In this document: positions 50,604 to 59,110 of the stretch, in pieces
Layout of the letters: every line of letters starts with the position of its first letter
Numbering within the stretch: position 1 is the stretch's first letter
DNA from: Roseovarius autotrophicus
GTDB taxonomy: Bacteria > Pseudomonadota > Alphaproteobacteria > Rhodobacterales > Rhodobacteraceae
Length of the DNA: 64,000 bases
Assembly: GCF_018069895.1 (NCBI RefSeq)
Contig: NZ_JAGQDH010000001.1
Location: 62,001 to 126,000 of the forward strand
Direction: 5' to 3'
Position numbers and translations under genes: made by a program
The notes under the pieces: generated by a model
The model's input: only the letters and a program-made list of their open reading frames with translations
Told to the model about the DNA's origin: nothing
Databases searched by the model: none

Positions 50604-52568
50604 ATGATTACAGAACTCGGTCACTTCGCCCTCATCCTCGCCTGTCTTGTGGCAGTGCTTCAGGCCACCATTCCGCTGATCGGCGCGCACAAGCGATGGC
50701 CCGGCTGGATGGCGGTGGCCGAACCTGCGGCGACGGCGCAGTTCCTGCTTACGGCGGCTGCGTTTGCCGCGCTGACCTATGCCTTCGTGATCTCGGATTT
50801 CTCGGTGCGGTTGGTGGTCCTCAACAGCCATACCGACAAGCCGATGCTCTACAAGGTCACGGGCGTCTGGGGCAATCACGAAGGGTCGATGCTGCTATGG
50901 GTGCTGATCGTTGCGCTGTTCGGCGCGGCGGTGGCGTGGTTCGGCGCAAACCTGCCACCCACGCTCAAGGCGCGGGTGCTGGCGGTTCAGGCGATGGTCG
51001 GCGTGGCATTCTTTCTTTTCATCCTGCTGACCTCCAACCCGTTCTTGCGTATGGCGGTGCCGCCCTTCAACGGGCAGGATCTCAATCCGCTGTTGCAGGA
51101 TCCCGGCCTCGCCTTTCATCCACCGTTTCTATACCTGGGCTATGTGGGTCTTTCGATGACGTTCTCCTTTGCGGTGGCCGCCCTTATCGAGGGGCGCGTC
51201 GATGCCGCCTGGGGTCGCTGGGTGCGGCCCTGGACGCTGACGGCGTGGATTTTTCTGACCATCGGCATCGCGCTTGGCTCCTGGTGGGCCTATTACGAGT
51301 TGGGCTGGGGCGGGTTCTGGTTCTGGGATCCGGTGGAAAACGCCTCGTTCATGCCCTGGCTCATAGCGGCGGCGCTGTTGCACTCCGCGATCGTGGTGGA
51401 AAAGCGCGAGGCGCTGAAAAGTTGGACCATCCTGCTGGCAATCATCGCCTTCGGATTCTCGATGGTGGGGGCGTTCATCACCCGATCGGGCGTTCTGACA
51501 AGCGTTCACGCCTTCGCCACCGATCCCGAGCGAGGCGTGTTCCTGCTGGGCATTCTCGCGATCTTCATGATCGGGGCGCTTACGCTGTTCGCGGTGCGCG
51601 CAGGCGCGATGCAGGCCAAGGGCGTGTTTTCCATGGTCAGCCGCGAATCGGTGCTGGTGCTCAACAATATCCTTCTGGCGGTGTCGGCCTTCGTTGTCTT
51701 TGTCGGCACGATCTGGCCGCTGGTGGCGGAAATGGCCTTTGACCGCAAGCTGTCGGTGGGAGAGCCGTTCTTCAACGCGGCCTTCACGCCCTTCATGATC
51801 GGGCTTGGCCTGATCTTGCCGGTGGGGGCGATGCTGCCGTGGAAACGGGCAAAACTGGGGCGGATCGTGCGCCCGCTTGTGCCTGCCTTCATCCTTGCCG
51901 TGGCCATTGGCGCGCTGGCCTGGGCGGTGCAGTCCGGGCGCTCGGCGCTTGGGCCGATGGGCCTGTTCCTTGCCGCCTGGCTGGTGATGGGCGCGGGCAT
52001 TGACCTGTGGTCGCGCACCGGGCGGGGGCAGGGGCGGCTTGCCCGTCTCGCGCGCCTGCCGGGCGCCGACTGGGGCAAGGCGGTGGCCCACGCCGGTTTT
52101 GGCGTGACCATCGCGGGCGTCGCCGCGATGATGGCCTGGGAGTTGGAGGATATCCGCGTTATGCATGAGGGCGACACCGTGGATATCGCGGGCTATACGC
52201 TGCGGCTCGACACGGTGGAGGATTTGGAGGGGCCGAATTACCTCTCTACCATGGCCAATTTCACGCTGATGCGTGAGGGTCGGGTTCTGGGCACCATGCA
52301 TCCCGAGAAGCGCGTCTATCCAGTGGCGCAGATGCCCACCACGGAGGCCGCGCTGAACAATGGCTTCCTGCGCGACATCTATATTGCCGTGGGCGATCCG
52401 CAGGACGGCGGTGGCTGGGCAGTGCGCAGCTATTACAAGCCGCTGGCCAACTGGATCTGGGGTGGCTCGATCCTGATGGCGCTTGGTGGCTTCTTGTCGC
52501 TCAGTGATCGGCGGTTCCGCGTGGCTGCAGGCGCGCGCAAACTGCCGCAAGGGGTGCCCGCGGAATGA
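50604..52568 (+). CDS. ccmF: Cytochrome c haem lyase subunit CcmF
   Basis: A 654-residue integral membrane protein with about 15 helices that joins haem from CcmE to apocytochromes. The WWD signature GSWWAYYELGWGGFWFWDPVEN (ends given) and conserved membrane histidines (KVTGVWGNHEGSMLLW, AFHPPFLYLGYVG) are present. The start is ATG 50604, 60 bases after the holin stop. It overlaps ccmH by ATGA. Confidence 0.95.
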   Translation: MITELGHFALILACLVAVLQATIPLIGAHKRWPGWMAVAEPAATAQFLLTAAAFAALTYAFVISDFSVRLVVLNSHTDKPMLYKVTGVWGNHEGSMLLWVLIVALFGAAVAWFGANLPPTLKARVLAVQAMVGVAFFLFILLTSNPFLRMAVPPFNGQDLNPLLQDPGLAFHPPFLYLGYVGLSMTFSFAVAALIEGRVDAAWGRWVRPWTLTAWIFLTIGIALGSWWAYYELGWGGFWFWDPVENASFMPWLIAAALLHSAIVVEKREALKSWTILLAIIAFGFSMVGAFITRSGVLTSVHAFATDPERGVFLLGILAIFMIGALTLFAVRAGAMQAKGVFSMVSRESVLVLNNILLAVSAFVVFVGTIWPLVAEMAFDRKLSVGEPFFNAAFTPFMIGLGLILPVGAMLPWKRAKLGRIVRPLVPAFILAVAIGALAWAVQSGRSALGPMGLFLAAWLVMGAGIDLWSRTGRGQGRLARLARLPGADWGKAVAHAGFGVTIAGVAAMMAWELEDIRVMHEGDTVDIAGYTLRLDTVEDLEGPNYLSTMANFTLMREGRVLGTMHPEKRVYPVAQMPTTEAALNNGFLRDIYIAVGDPQDGGGWAVRSYYKPLANWIWGGSILMALGGFLSLSDRRFRVAAGARKLPQGVPAE

Positions 52569-53017
52569 AACGCCTCCTTCTTGTGCTTTGCCTTCTGGCT
52601 GCGCCCGCGCTTGGGGTGCAGCCCGACGAGATCCTTGACGATCCGGTGCTGGAGGAACGGGCGCGTGACATATCATCGGGCTTGCGCTGCCTTGTCTGCC
52701 GCAACGAGAGCATCGACGATTCCAACGCCGAACTGGCGCGCGACCTGCGACTTCTGGTGCGCGAGCGTCTGGTCGCGGGCGACAGCAACGAAGAAGCGGT
52801 GTCCTATATCGTTGACCGTTACGGCGAATATGTGCTGCTGAAGCCCAAGACCACCGGCGCGAACCTGCTCTTGTGGCTTGCGGGGCCGATCATGTTCGGG
52901 GCGGGGCTGATCATGGGTGGGGTTTACCTGCGCCGCCGCGCCATCGCGCCCGAGCCAGAGACCGCGCGGCTGAGCAAGGAAGAAGAGTCGCGGCTGCGCG
53001 ACATTCTGCGGGACTGA
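52565..53017 (+). CDS. ccmH: Cytochrome c maturation protein CcmH (Ccl2 type)
   Basis: A 150-residue periplasmic thiol-disulfide protein with signal peptide (1-18), the active motif LRCLVCRNESI, and a C-terminal anchor helix (NLLLWLAGPIMFGAGLIMGGVYL, ends given). It reduces the CXXCH cysteines of apocytochrome before haem attachment. It is the last ccm gene here; ccmABCDG and ccmI are elsewhere. Confidence 0.94.
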   Translation: MKRLLLVLCLLAAPALGVQPDEILDDPVLEERARDISSGLRCLVCRNESIDDSNAELARDLRLLVRERLVAGDSNEEAVSYIVDRYGEYVLLKPKTTGANLLLWLAGPIMFGAGLIMGGVYLRRRAIAPEPETARLSKEEESRLRDILRD

Positions 53018-53089
53018 CGCGCCGTTTCGCTTGGCCTTGGCCGCGCGCTGCGGTCTAAAGAGCGCAGGATCAGTGAAAGGCCCGCCCGC

Positions 53090-53869
53090 ATGAAGGATTA
53101 TCAGACCATCACGCTCGACATCTCCGGGGGCATTGCTGTCCTGTGCCTCAACCGGCCCGAAAAGATGAACGCGCTCAACGCGCAGATGCGCGCCGAGATC
53201 ACGGATGCCATGACCCATGCGGGGCGCAATGCGCGCACCGTGGTGCTGACCGGCAATGGCCGCGCGTTCTGTTCGGGGCAGGACCTGACCGATGGCGGCA
53301 ACGTGGCCAACCTCGATCTGGAGCGGGTTTTGCGCGAGGAATATGTGCCGATGCTGCGCGCCATTACCGATTGCCCGGTGCCGGTTATTTCGGCGGTGAA
53401 CGGGCCGGCGGCGGGCGCAGGGGCCAATCTGGCGCTGCTGGCCGATGTGGTGATCGCCACCGAGAGCGCCTATTTCCTGCAAGCATTCACGCGCATCGGC
53501 CTTGTCCCGGATGCGGGCGGCACATGGTTTCTGCCGCGTCAGATAGGGATGGCCAAGGCCATGGGCGCGGCGCTTTTCGCCGAGCCGATCAGCGCCCGAC
53601 AGGCCAGTGACTGGGGCATGATCTGGGAATGTGTGAGCGATGACGGTTTTGCCGCGCAGTGGCGCGCGCGCGCGGGCCAACTGGCCAAGGGGCCGACACA
53701 GACCTTTGCCCGCGTGCGGCAGGCAATCCGCGAAAGCTGGTCCAACACGCTCGACGCGCAACTTGATCTCGAGGCGCGGCTGCAAGGCGGTTGTGGCCAG
53801 ACCCGCGATTTCAAGGAGGGAATCGTCGCCTTTCTGGAAAAGCGGTCGCCGCATTTCGAGGGGCGCTGA
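53090..53869 (+). CDS. Enoyl-CoA hydratase/isomerase, PaaG-like
   Basis: A 259-residue crotonase-fold protein, closest in pattern to PaaG (1,2-epoxyphenylacetyl-CoA isomerase). The oxyanion loop is FCSGQDLTDGG, NGPAAGAGANLALLAD is conserved, and the Asp of LVPDAGGTW matches the PaaG catalytic residue. No other paa gene adjoins it, so a general enoyl-CoA isomerase role is possible. It starts 72 bases after ccmH. Confidence 0.82.
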   Translation: MKDYQTITLDISGGIAVLCLNRPEKMNALNAQMRAEITDAMTHAGRNARTVVLTGNGRAFCSGQDLTDGGNVANLDLERVLREEYVPMLRAITDCPVPVISAVNGPAAGAGANLALLADVVIATESAYFLQAFTRIGLVPDAGGTWFLPRQIGMAKAMGAALFAEPISARQASDWGMIWECVSDDGFAAQWRARAGQLAKGPTQTFARVRQAIRESWSNTLDAQLDLEARLQGGCGQTRDFKEGIVAFLEKRSPHFEGR

Positions 53870-53880
53870 GGATTGTCGGC

Positions 53881-54891
53881 CTAACGGGTCGAGGCGCGCT
53901 TGAGCAGTTCGGCGGCATTGGGGTGGTCGAGCAGCGCGCGGCTGATCTCGAATTGCAGATGGGTTCGCGTGTCGTGCTCGACCCTGCTTGCAATGCCGCT
54001 GTGGCCTTCTTCGGGCAAGGCCGGGCGCGTGCGCGGATCAAGCAGCAGGGTCTCTGCCGCGATTCCCTCGGCATAGATGATCTGGTGCCTGTCAAACAGC
54101 AGTTGCACATAATCAACATGGCCACCCGTCTCGACGCGCACGCTGTCGTCGTTGACGAGGTGCCGCGCGCGCACCAGCACCTCGCGATGGCCGGCGCCGA
54201 TCGTATCGTCACGCTGGTAGATGAAAAGCCGGTGATCGGGGCTGACCAGCAGGTCGTCACTGTTGTTGAGGGTGCCTGCGCTGATCCGCACCGGCGCGAA
54301 CTCGCCGACCGCGCGCATCGTGTTCTGCCCTATCCAGCGCAGAGGCTGCGGGCCGTCATCGCGGGTCAGCACCATGTCACCGGGGTGCAAGTCCTCGACC
54401 GGGACCTGGGCACCGGTCGCCATTGTGATTCGTGTGCCGCGTGTGAACGAGACACAGGCCGCCTGCGCGAAGCGTTGCCGTGCTCCCGCACGGTCGATCC
54501 CGACCAGCGCATAGCCGAGGCGCGGGCTCAGATCCGCAAGCGGCATGGCATAGGTGGCCGAAACGCAGCCTTCGCCATCGGTTTCCACGAAGATCAGCAA
54601 CTCGACCACGTTGCCCGAGGCGGGCATGAGCGTGAGACGGGCATCCAGATGAACCGGGGCACCGGGGATGCCAAGCTCGGACCCCTCGCCGATCGTGAAC
54701 GGGCCTTCACCGTCCATCACCAGTGCCAGTCGCCGCGTACGCGATCGCAGTCCGAGTTCGTAAATGTCGTCAAGGTCGAGCTCATCGGCAAAGGACAGCG
54801 CATCGCCCAGATTCGCCCCGTTCACCACACGCAGATCGTCTGCTTCATGGACAAGGATGGACTGGGCCGGGCGGGTCTTCGGTGCTGTCAT
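53881..54891 (-). CDS. Hint-domain protein
   Basis: A 336-residue protein with an N-terminal beta-rich region (to about residue 140, with HEADDLRVVNGANLGD) and a Hedgehog/intein-type Hint domain starting at Cys146 (ACVSFTRGTRITMATGAQVPVEDLHPGDMVLTRDDG, ends given). It also has LLVSPDHRLFIY. There is no signal peptide or C-terminal intein His-Asn end, so self-cleavage is uncertain. Such Hint_2 proteins are numerous in Rhodobacteraceae and their function is unknown. It lies convergent to paaG. Confidence 0.8.
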   Translation of the reverse strand: MTAPKTRPAQSILVHEADDLRVVNGANLGDALSFADELDLDDIYELGLRSRTRRLALVMDGEGPFTIGEGSELGIPGAPVHLDARLTLMPASGNVVELLIFVETDGEGCVSATYAMPLADLSPRLGYALVGIDRAGARQRFAQAACVSFTRGTRITMATGAQVPVEDLHPGDMVLTRDDGPQPLRWIGQNTMRAVGEFAPVRISAGTLNNSDDLLVSPDHRLFIYQRDDTIGAGHREVLVRARHLVNDDSVRVETGGHVDYVQLLFDRHQIIYAEGIAAETLLLDPRTRPALPEEGHSGIASRVEHDTRTHLQFEISRALLDHPNAAELLKRASTR

Positions 54892-55015
54892 TTCCGGTTT
54901 TCTCGAGTCGTGGAGGATTGTGTGGAGAGGGTAGGGTAGGAATGTGGCACCTTCTGGTCAATTCCGGCAAGAAATCCCGACAATCGCTTCTCTGGCCATT
55001 TCTTGCCGAGCGGTG

Positions 55016-55031
55016 TTAACTCCGCGTGAAC
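55016..55031. promoter_or_regulatory. CtrA-like box between Hint and SDR genes
   Basis: TTAAC-TCCGC-GTGAAC differs by one base from TTAAC-N5-GTTAAC. It ends 17 bases before the SDR start codon, just upstream of the AGGAGG, so a bound protein would repress that gene. The divergent Hint gene begins 125 bases away. The rest of the 157-base gap shows nothing else I can support. Confidence 0.35.
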
Positions 55032-55048
55032 AGCAGGAGGAACACGCG

Positions 55049-55828
55049 ATGGATCTGGGTATCAGGGGGCGGCGCGCGCTGGTCTGCGCGTCTTCGCGGG
55101 GGCTTGGACTTGGATGCGCAAGGGCGCTTGCCGAGGCGGGTGTTGATCTGGTGATGAACGCGCGCGGGGCTGAGGCGCTTGAGGCGGCGGCAGAAGAGAT
55201 TCGGTCCGTGCACGGGGTCGCGGTGGTCGCGGTCGCGGCGGACATCACCACCGAGGAGGGGCGCGCGGCGGTGCTTGATCAGGCGGGCGAGGTGGATATC
55301 CTTGTCAACAATGCCGGCGGCCCGCCACCGGGGATGTGGACGGACTGGGGGCGCGACGATTTCGTGCGCGCGCTCGATGCCAACATGCTGACCCCGATCG
55401 CGCTGATCACGGCACTGGTGCCAGGAATGATGGCGCGTGGCTGGGGGCGGGTCGTGAACATAACCTCGCAATCGGTGAAGGCGCCGATTCCCGTTCTGGG
55501 CCTGTCTAACGCGGCGCGCGCCGGGCTGACCGGCTATGTGGCGGGGACGGCGCGGCAGGTTGCGGGCAAGGGCGTGGTGATGAACAACCTGCTGCCGGGC
55601 ATCCATGCGACCGACCGCGCCGTGTCGCTTGACCAAGGCGTGGCCGAGCGCGAGGGGATCACCCCCGAGGAGGCGCGCGCGCAGCGCGCAGCGACGATTC
55701 CCGCAGGCCGCTACGGCACGCCAGAGGAATTCGGTGCGGCCTGTGCGTTCCTGTGCAGTCAGCATGCCGGCTTCATCATCGGGCAGAACCTCTTGCTGGA
55801 CGGAGGTGCGGTCAACGCAACCCTCTGA
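55049..55828 (+). CDS. SDR-family oxidoreductase with altered catalytic motif
   Basis: A 259-residue Rossmann protein resembling 3-oxoacyl-ACP reductases. Cofactor motif SSRGLGLG, NNAGGPPPG and the catalytic Ser (NITSQSV) are present. The usual YxxxK is replaced: the aligned segment reads SNAARAG, so Tyr is Ser and Lys is Arg. Related SDRs with this change exist and their reaction is unclear. ATG 55049 follows AGGAGG. Confidence 0.85.
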   Translation: MDLGIRGRRALVCASSRGLGLGCARALAEAGVDLVMNARGAEALEAAAEEIRSVHGVAVVAVAADITTEEGRAAVLDQAGEVDILVNNAGGPPPGMWTDWGRDDFVRALDANMLTPIALITALVPGMMARGWGRVVNITSQSVKAPIPVLGLSNAARAGLTGYVAGTARQVAGKGVVMNNLLPGIHATDRAVSLDQGVAEREGITPEEARAQRAATIPAGRYGTPEEFGAACAFLCSQHAGFIIGQNLLLDGGAVNATL

Positions 55829-55912
55829 AGCATGACGACGGACCGGACCTTCGGCGTCAATGCCCGACACGGATGATCCTTCGGGCACAAGGGCGCGGGT
55901 CCGCAAGGGTGC

Positions 55913-55941
55913 TTGACTTCACGCTCGCGCATTGCCATATC
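55913..55941 (+). promoter_or_regulatory. Possible promoter of the RNA helicase gene
   Basis: TTGACT, 17 bases, then CATATC. The -35 matches five of six positions, the -10 only three. If used, transcription would start near 55948 and leave a leader of about 195 bases before the TTG start codon. The gap of 313 bases between the SDR stop and the helicase start contains this and the hairpin at 56034-56073. Confidence 0.35.
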
Positions 55942-56033
55942 CCGCTCAACCGACATTTCCTGCCGCGTGAGCAGCCCGGTGCCTTGCGCCGTTCAAAATG
56001 AAATGTCGCTGACCTGTTCCCAAGATCACGCGT

Positions 56034-56073
56034 GGGGCCAGACACCGGCCGGAGGGTGTGGGCATGTGGCCCC
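56034..56073 (+). promoter_or_regulatory. Structured leader hairpin of the RNA helicase gene
   Basis: Outer arms GGGGCCA and TGGCCCC pair perfectly over seven bases, and an inner stem ACACC/GGTGT adds five more. It lies about 70 bases upstream of the helicase start codon. Leaders of DEAD-box helicase genes are often structured and used for cold or self-control; that is the inference here. Confidence 0.45.
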
Positions 56074-56141
56074 GCCCTGCCCATGGTGCAACCACGATCA
56101 CGGGTGCGCGGGCAAGGGCCCGGCGCCTGAAAGGACTTGAT

Positions 56142-57464
56142 TTGACTCTTTTCGACACGATGGGCCTGCCCGAGGCGCTGACCCGCAAACTTGTCGCTCT
56201 TGGTATCACCGAGCCGACGCCGATTCAGACCCGTGCGATTCCGCACGCGCTTGGTGGCGACGACGTGATGGGGCTGGCGCAGACCGGCACCGGCAAGACG
56301 CTCGCCTTTGGCCTGCCGCTGGTGGCAGGGCTGATGGCGAATCCCGAACGGCCGGCGCCCAAATCGGTGCGCAGCCTCATCCTTGCGCCGACGCGCGAAC
56401 TGGCGGGGCAGATCCGCGACGCGCTCATGCCGCTGGTCAAGGACAGCCCCATCCGCATCAACCTTGTTGTCGGCGGCACGTCGATCAGCGCACAGGTCAA
56501 CCGGATGGATCGCGGCTGCGATATTCTGGTCGCCACGCCGGGGCGGCTTCTCGATCTCATCGACCGGCGCGCGCTGCGTCTCGATACGGCGGCATTTCTG
56601 GTGCTTGACGAGGCCGATCAGATGCTTGATCTGGGCTTTATCCATGCGCTGCGCCGCATCGCTGGCCTTCTTCCCGCCGCGCGCCAGACCATGCTGTTCT
56701 CGGCCACCATGCCGAAACAGATGGAAGAGATCGCCGCGAGCTATCTGAAGAACCCCCGCCGCGTGCAGGTCAGCCCTCCGGGCAAGGCCGCCGACAAGGT
56801 CACGCAGGAAGTGCATTTCATCGCCAAGGCCGCGAAAGCCGACCTGCTGATCGAATTGTTGGACAAACATCGCGACGAGCTTGCGCTGGTCTTTGGCCGC
56901 ACCAAACATGGTGCCGACAAGCTGGCGCAACGGCTGGAGCAGGCGGGTTATGCCGTGGCCACGATCCATGGCAACAAAAGCCAGGGTCAGCGGGATCGCG
57001 CGCTGCGTGCCTTTCGTGACGGGCAGGCCAAGGTGCTGGTGGCGACCGATGTGGCCGCGCGCGGCCTTGATATTCCCGATGTGAAACACGTCTATAATTA
57101 CGAACTGCCGAACGTGCCTGATAACTACGTGCACCGGATCGGGCGCACGGCGCGCGCCGGGCGCGACGGGGCGGCGATTGCTTTTTGCGCACCCGATGAG
57201 ATGGGCGAGTTGAAGGATATCCAGAAGGTGCTGGGCATGACCATCCCGGTCGCCTCGGGCACCGCGTGGGAAGTGATGCCGGGCCAGAAAGCCAAGCCCG
57301 CAGGCCGGGGCGGACCGCGCCGGAGCGGTGGCGGCGGAAAGCCGGGTGGGGCCAAGATGGGGGCCGGCGGTTATGGCGGGGGCAATTATGGCTCTGCAAA
57401 ACCGGGACAGGCAAAGCCGGGAGCAGCGGCACGCAGTCGCCGCCGCACGCGTCAAGCCGCCTGA
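56142..57464 (+). CDS. DEAD-box RNA helicase, RhlE type
   Basis: A 440-residue ATP-dependent RNA helicase. Motifs in order: Q motif GITEPTPIQTRA, I AQTGTGKT, Ia PTRELAGQ, II VLDEADQM, III SATMPK, IV-like FGRTKHGAD, V ATDVAARGLDIP, VI HRIGRTARAG. The tail from about residue 385 is Gly/Lys/Arg-rich and probably binds RNA. TTG 56142 is chosen because AAGGA lies six bases upstream and the protein then begins MTLFDTMGLPEAL; upstream in-frame codons read through the leader hairpin. Confidence 0.92.
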   Translation: MTLFDTMGLPEALTRKLVALGITEPTPIQTRAIPHALGGDDVMGLAQTGTGKTLAFGLPLVAGLMANPERPAPKSVRSLILAPTRELAGQIRDALMPLVKDSPIRINLVVGGTSISAQVNRMDRGCDILVATPGRLLDLIDRRALRLDTAAFLVLDEADQMLDLGFIHALRRIAGLLPAARQTMLFSATMPKQMEEIAASYLKNPRRVQVSPPGKAADKVTQEVHFIAKAAKADLLIELLDKHRDELALVFGRTKHGADKLAQRLEQAGYAVATIHGNKSQGQRDRALRAFRDGQAKVLVATDVAARGLDIPDVKHVYNYELPNVPDNYVHRIGRTARAGRDGAAIAFCAPDEMGELKDIQKVLGMTIPVASGTAWEVMPGQKAKPAGRGGPRRSGGGGKPGGAKMGAGGYGGGNYGSAKPGQAKPGAAARSRRRTRQAA

Positions 57465-57466
57465 GC

Positions 57467-57997
57467 CTATTTGATGAGCGCCAGCACCTCGCGGAAACGT
57501 GGGTGGCTGGCGCTTTTCAACCACTCGAAAAGAACCATTTCGGTGGTGACGATCTCGGCTCCGTGCCGCGCCATGCGCGCCAGTGCGGTGTCACGATTGC
57601 CGGTCACGCGCGAGGCTGTGGCATCGGCCACAAGCACCACGTCGCGCCCGGCGTTCAGCAGCCCCAGAACCGTTTGCAACACGCAGACATGGGCCTCGCA
57701 GCCGCAAACGACAAGGCGTTGACCGGCGGGGACTTCCTTGGTCAGCGCGGTGTCGGCGCAGGCGTCAAAGTTCATTTTCGCCAACACGGTCTCGCCCGGT
57801 TCTGGCGCAAGGTCCGGCACCGTGCGCCCGAGCCTGTCGGGGTTCTGCTCGGTAAAGCTGCGCGGCACGTCAAGCAGACGCGCGGCCTGCAATAGCCGGC
57901 TGCCATTGGCGATGACCCGCGCGCCCTCATGGATCGCGGGCATGAGGCGGGTCTGATAGTCGATCAACAGAAGATGTGAGTTTCCAGCGTCGAGCAT
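57467..57997 (-). CDS. Isochorismatase-family hydrolase
   Basis: A 176-residue cysteine hydrolase. The catalytic triad is suggested by LLLIDYQTRLMPAI (Asp), LAKMNFDAC (Lys) and VVCGCEAHVCVLQT (Cys, in the C-E-A-H-V-C context). Close to YcaC-like proteins of unknown substrate. ATG 57997 gives a normal N-terminus. It meets the helicase gene tail to tail, two bases apart. Confidence 0.85.
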   Translation of the reverse strand: MLDAGNSHLLLIDYQTRLMPAIHEGARVIANGSRLLQAARLLDVPRSFTEQNPDRLGRTVPDLAPEPGETVLAKMNFDACADTALTKEVPAGQRLVVCGCEAHVCVLQTVLGLLNAGRDVVLVADATASRVTGNRDTALARMARHGAEIVTTEMVLFEWLKSASHPRFREVLALIK

Positions 57998-58041
57998 GGC
58001 GCAAGCCTGCCGTGTCGAGACAGGCTTGGCAAGGGCACGCA

Positions 58042-59100
58042 TCAGCCCGCGCCGGGGCCCGCCCGCATCACCATCCCGAAAAGGTCGCGCGGATCGTCCG
58101 GGTCGGCAAGCAGGTCAAGCGGGGTAAAGAGATCGGTGCCCGCGATCCGGTCGCGCACATAGCGCAGCGCCGAGAAATCCTCGATGGCAAAGCCCACGCT
58201 GTCGAACAGCGTGATCTCGGCGGCGTCGCGGCGCCCCGGTGCGGTGCCCGCCAGCACCTGCCAGAATTCAGTGACCGGGTGATCGGGCGCAAGCTGCTGG
58301 ATCTCGCCCTCGATGCGGGTCTGTTCGGGATATTCCACGAAGATCGAGGCGCGGTGCAGGATCGCCGGGGCCAGTTCCGTCTTGCCGGGGCAGTCGCCGC
58401 CGATGGCGTTGATATGCACGCCCGCGCCCACCATGTTATCCGTAAGGATCGTGGCATATTGCTTGTCGGCGGTGCAGGTGGTGATGATCTGCGCGCCCTC
58501 CATGCTCTCTTCGGCGGAGCGGCAGGCGACCACCTCAAGCCCCATGCCGGTGAGGTTGCGCGCGGCTTTCTCGGTGGCCATGGGATCGATGTCGTAGAGC
58601 CGCACGGATTTCAGACCCACCAGCGCCTTCATGGCGAGGCTCTGGAACTCCGATTGCGCACCCGCGCCGATCATCGCCATGGTGTCGGCCCCTTTGGGGG
58701 CAAGGTGGAGCGCCACCATGGCCGAGGTGGCGGCGGTGCGCAGCGCGGTGAGCACGGTCATTTCGCTCAGCAGCACCGGATAGCCGTTGCCGACATTGGC
58801 CAGAAGCCCGAAGGCGGTCACGGTCTGAAGTCCGGCCTTTGTGTTCCTGGGGTGGCCGTTCACATATTTGAAGCCATAGACCTCGCCATCCGAGGTGGGC
58901 ATCAACTCGATCACCCCTTCGGCGGAATGCGAGGCGATGCGCGGGGTCTTGTCGAACAGTTCCCAGCGGCGGAAATCAGCCTCGATATACTCGGCGAGGC
59001 CGATCAGCATCGGCTCGATGCCGATATGGTGCACGAGTTTCATCATGTGATCGACCGAGACGAAAGGCACGAGGGCCTTGTCGGAAGGGGTAAGCGGCAT
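58042..59100 (-). CDS. ocd: Ornithine cyclodeaminase
   Basis: A 352-residue NAD-dependent enzyme turning ornithine into proline and ammonia. Features: VDHMMKLVHHIGIEPMLIGL, KYVNGHP, TALRTAATSAMVAL, the nucleotide-binding MIGAGAQSEFQSLA and HINAIGGDCPGKTEL. GAGGAG precedes ATG 59100. It follows the arginase gene by ten bases, giving the two-step route arginine to ornithine to proline. Confidence 0.93.
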   Translation of the reverse strand: MPLTPSDKALVPFVSVDHMMKLVHHIGIEPMLIGLAEYIEADFRRWELFDKTPRIASHSAEGVIELMPTSDGEVYGFKYVNGHPRNTKAGLQTVTAFGLLANVGNGYPVLLSEMTVLTALRTAATSAMVALHLAPKGADTMAMIGAGAQSEFQSLAMKALVGLKSVRLYDIDPMATEKAARNLTGMGLEVVACRSAEESMEGAQIITTCTADKQYATILTDNMVGAGVHINAIGGDCPGKTELAPAILHRASIFVEYPEQTRIEGEIQQLAPDHPVTEFWQVLAGTAPGRRDAAEITLFDSVGFAIEDFSALRYVRDRIAGTDLFTPLDLLADPDDPRDLFGMVMRAGPGAG

Positions 59101-59110
59101 GGGCGGCTCC

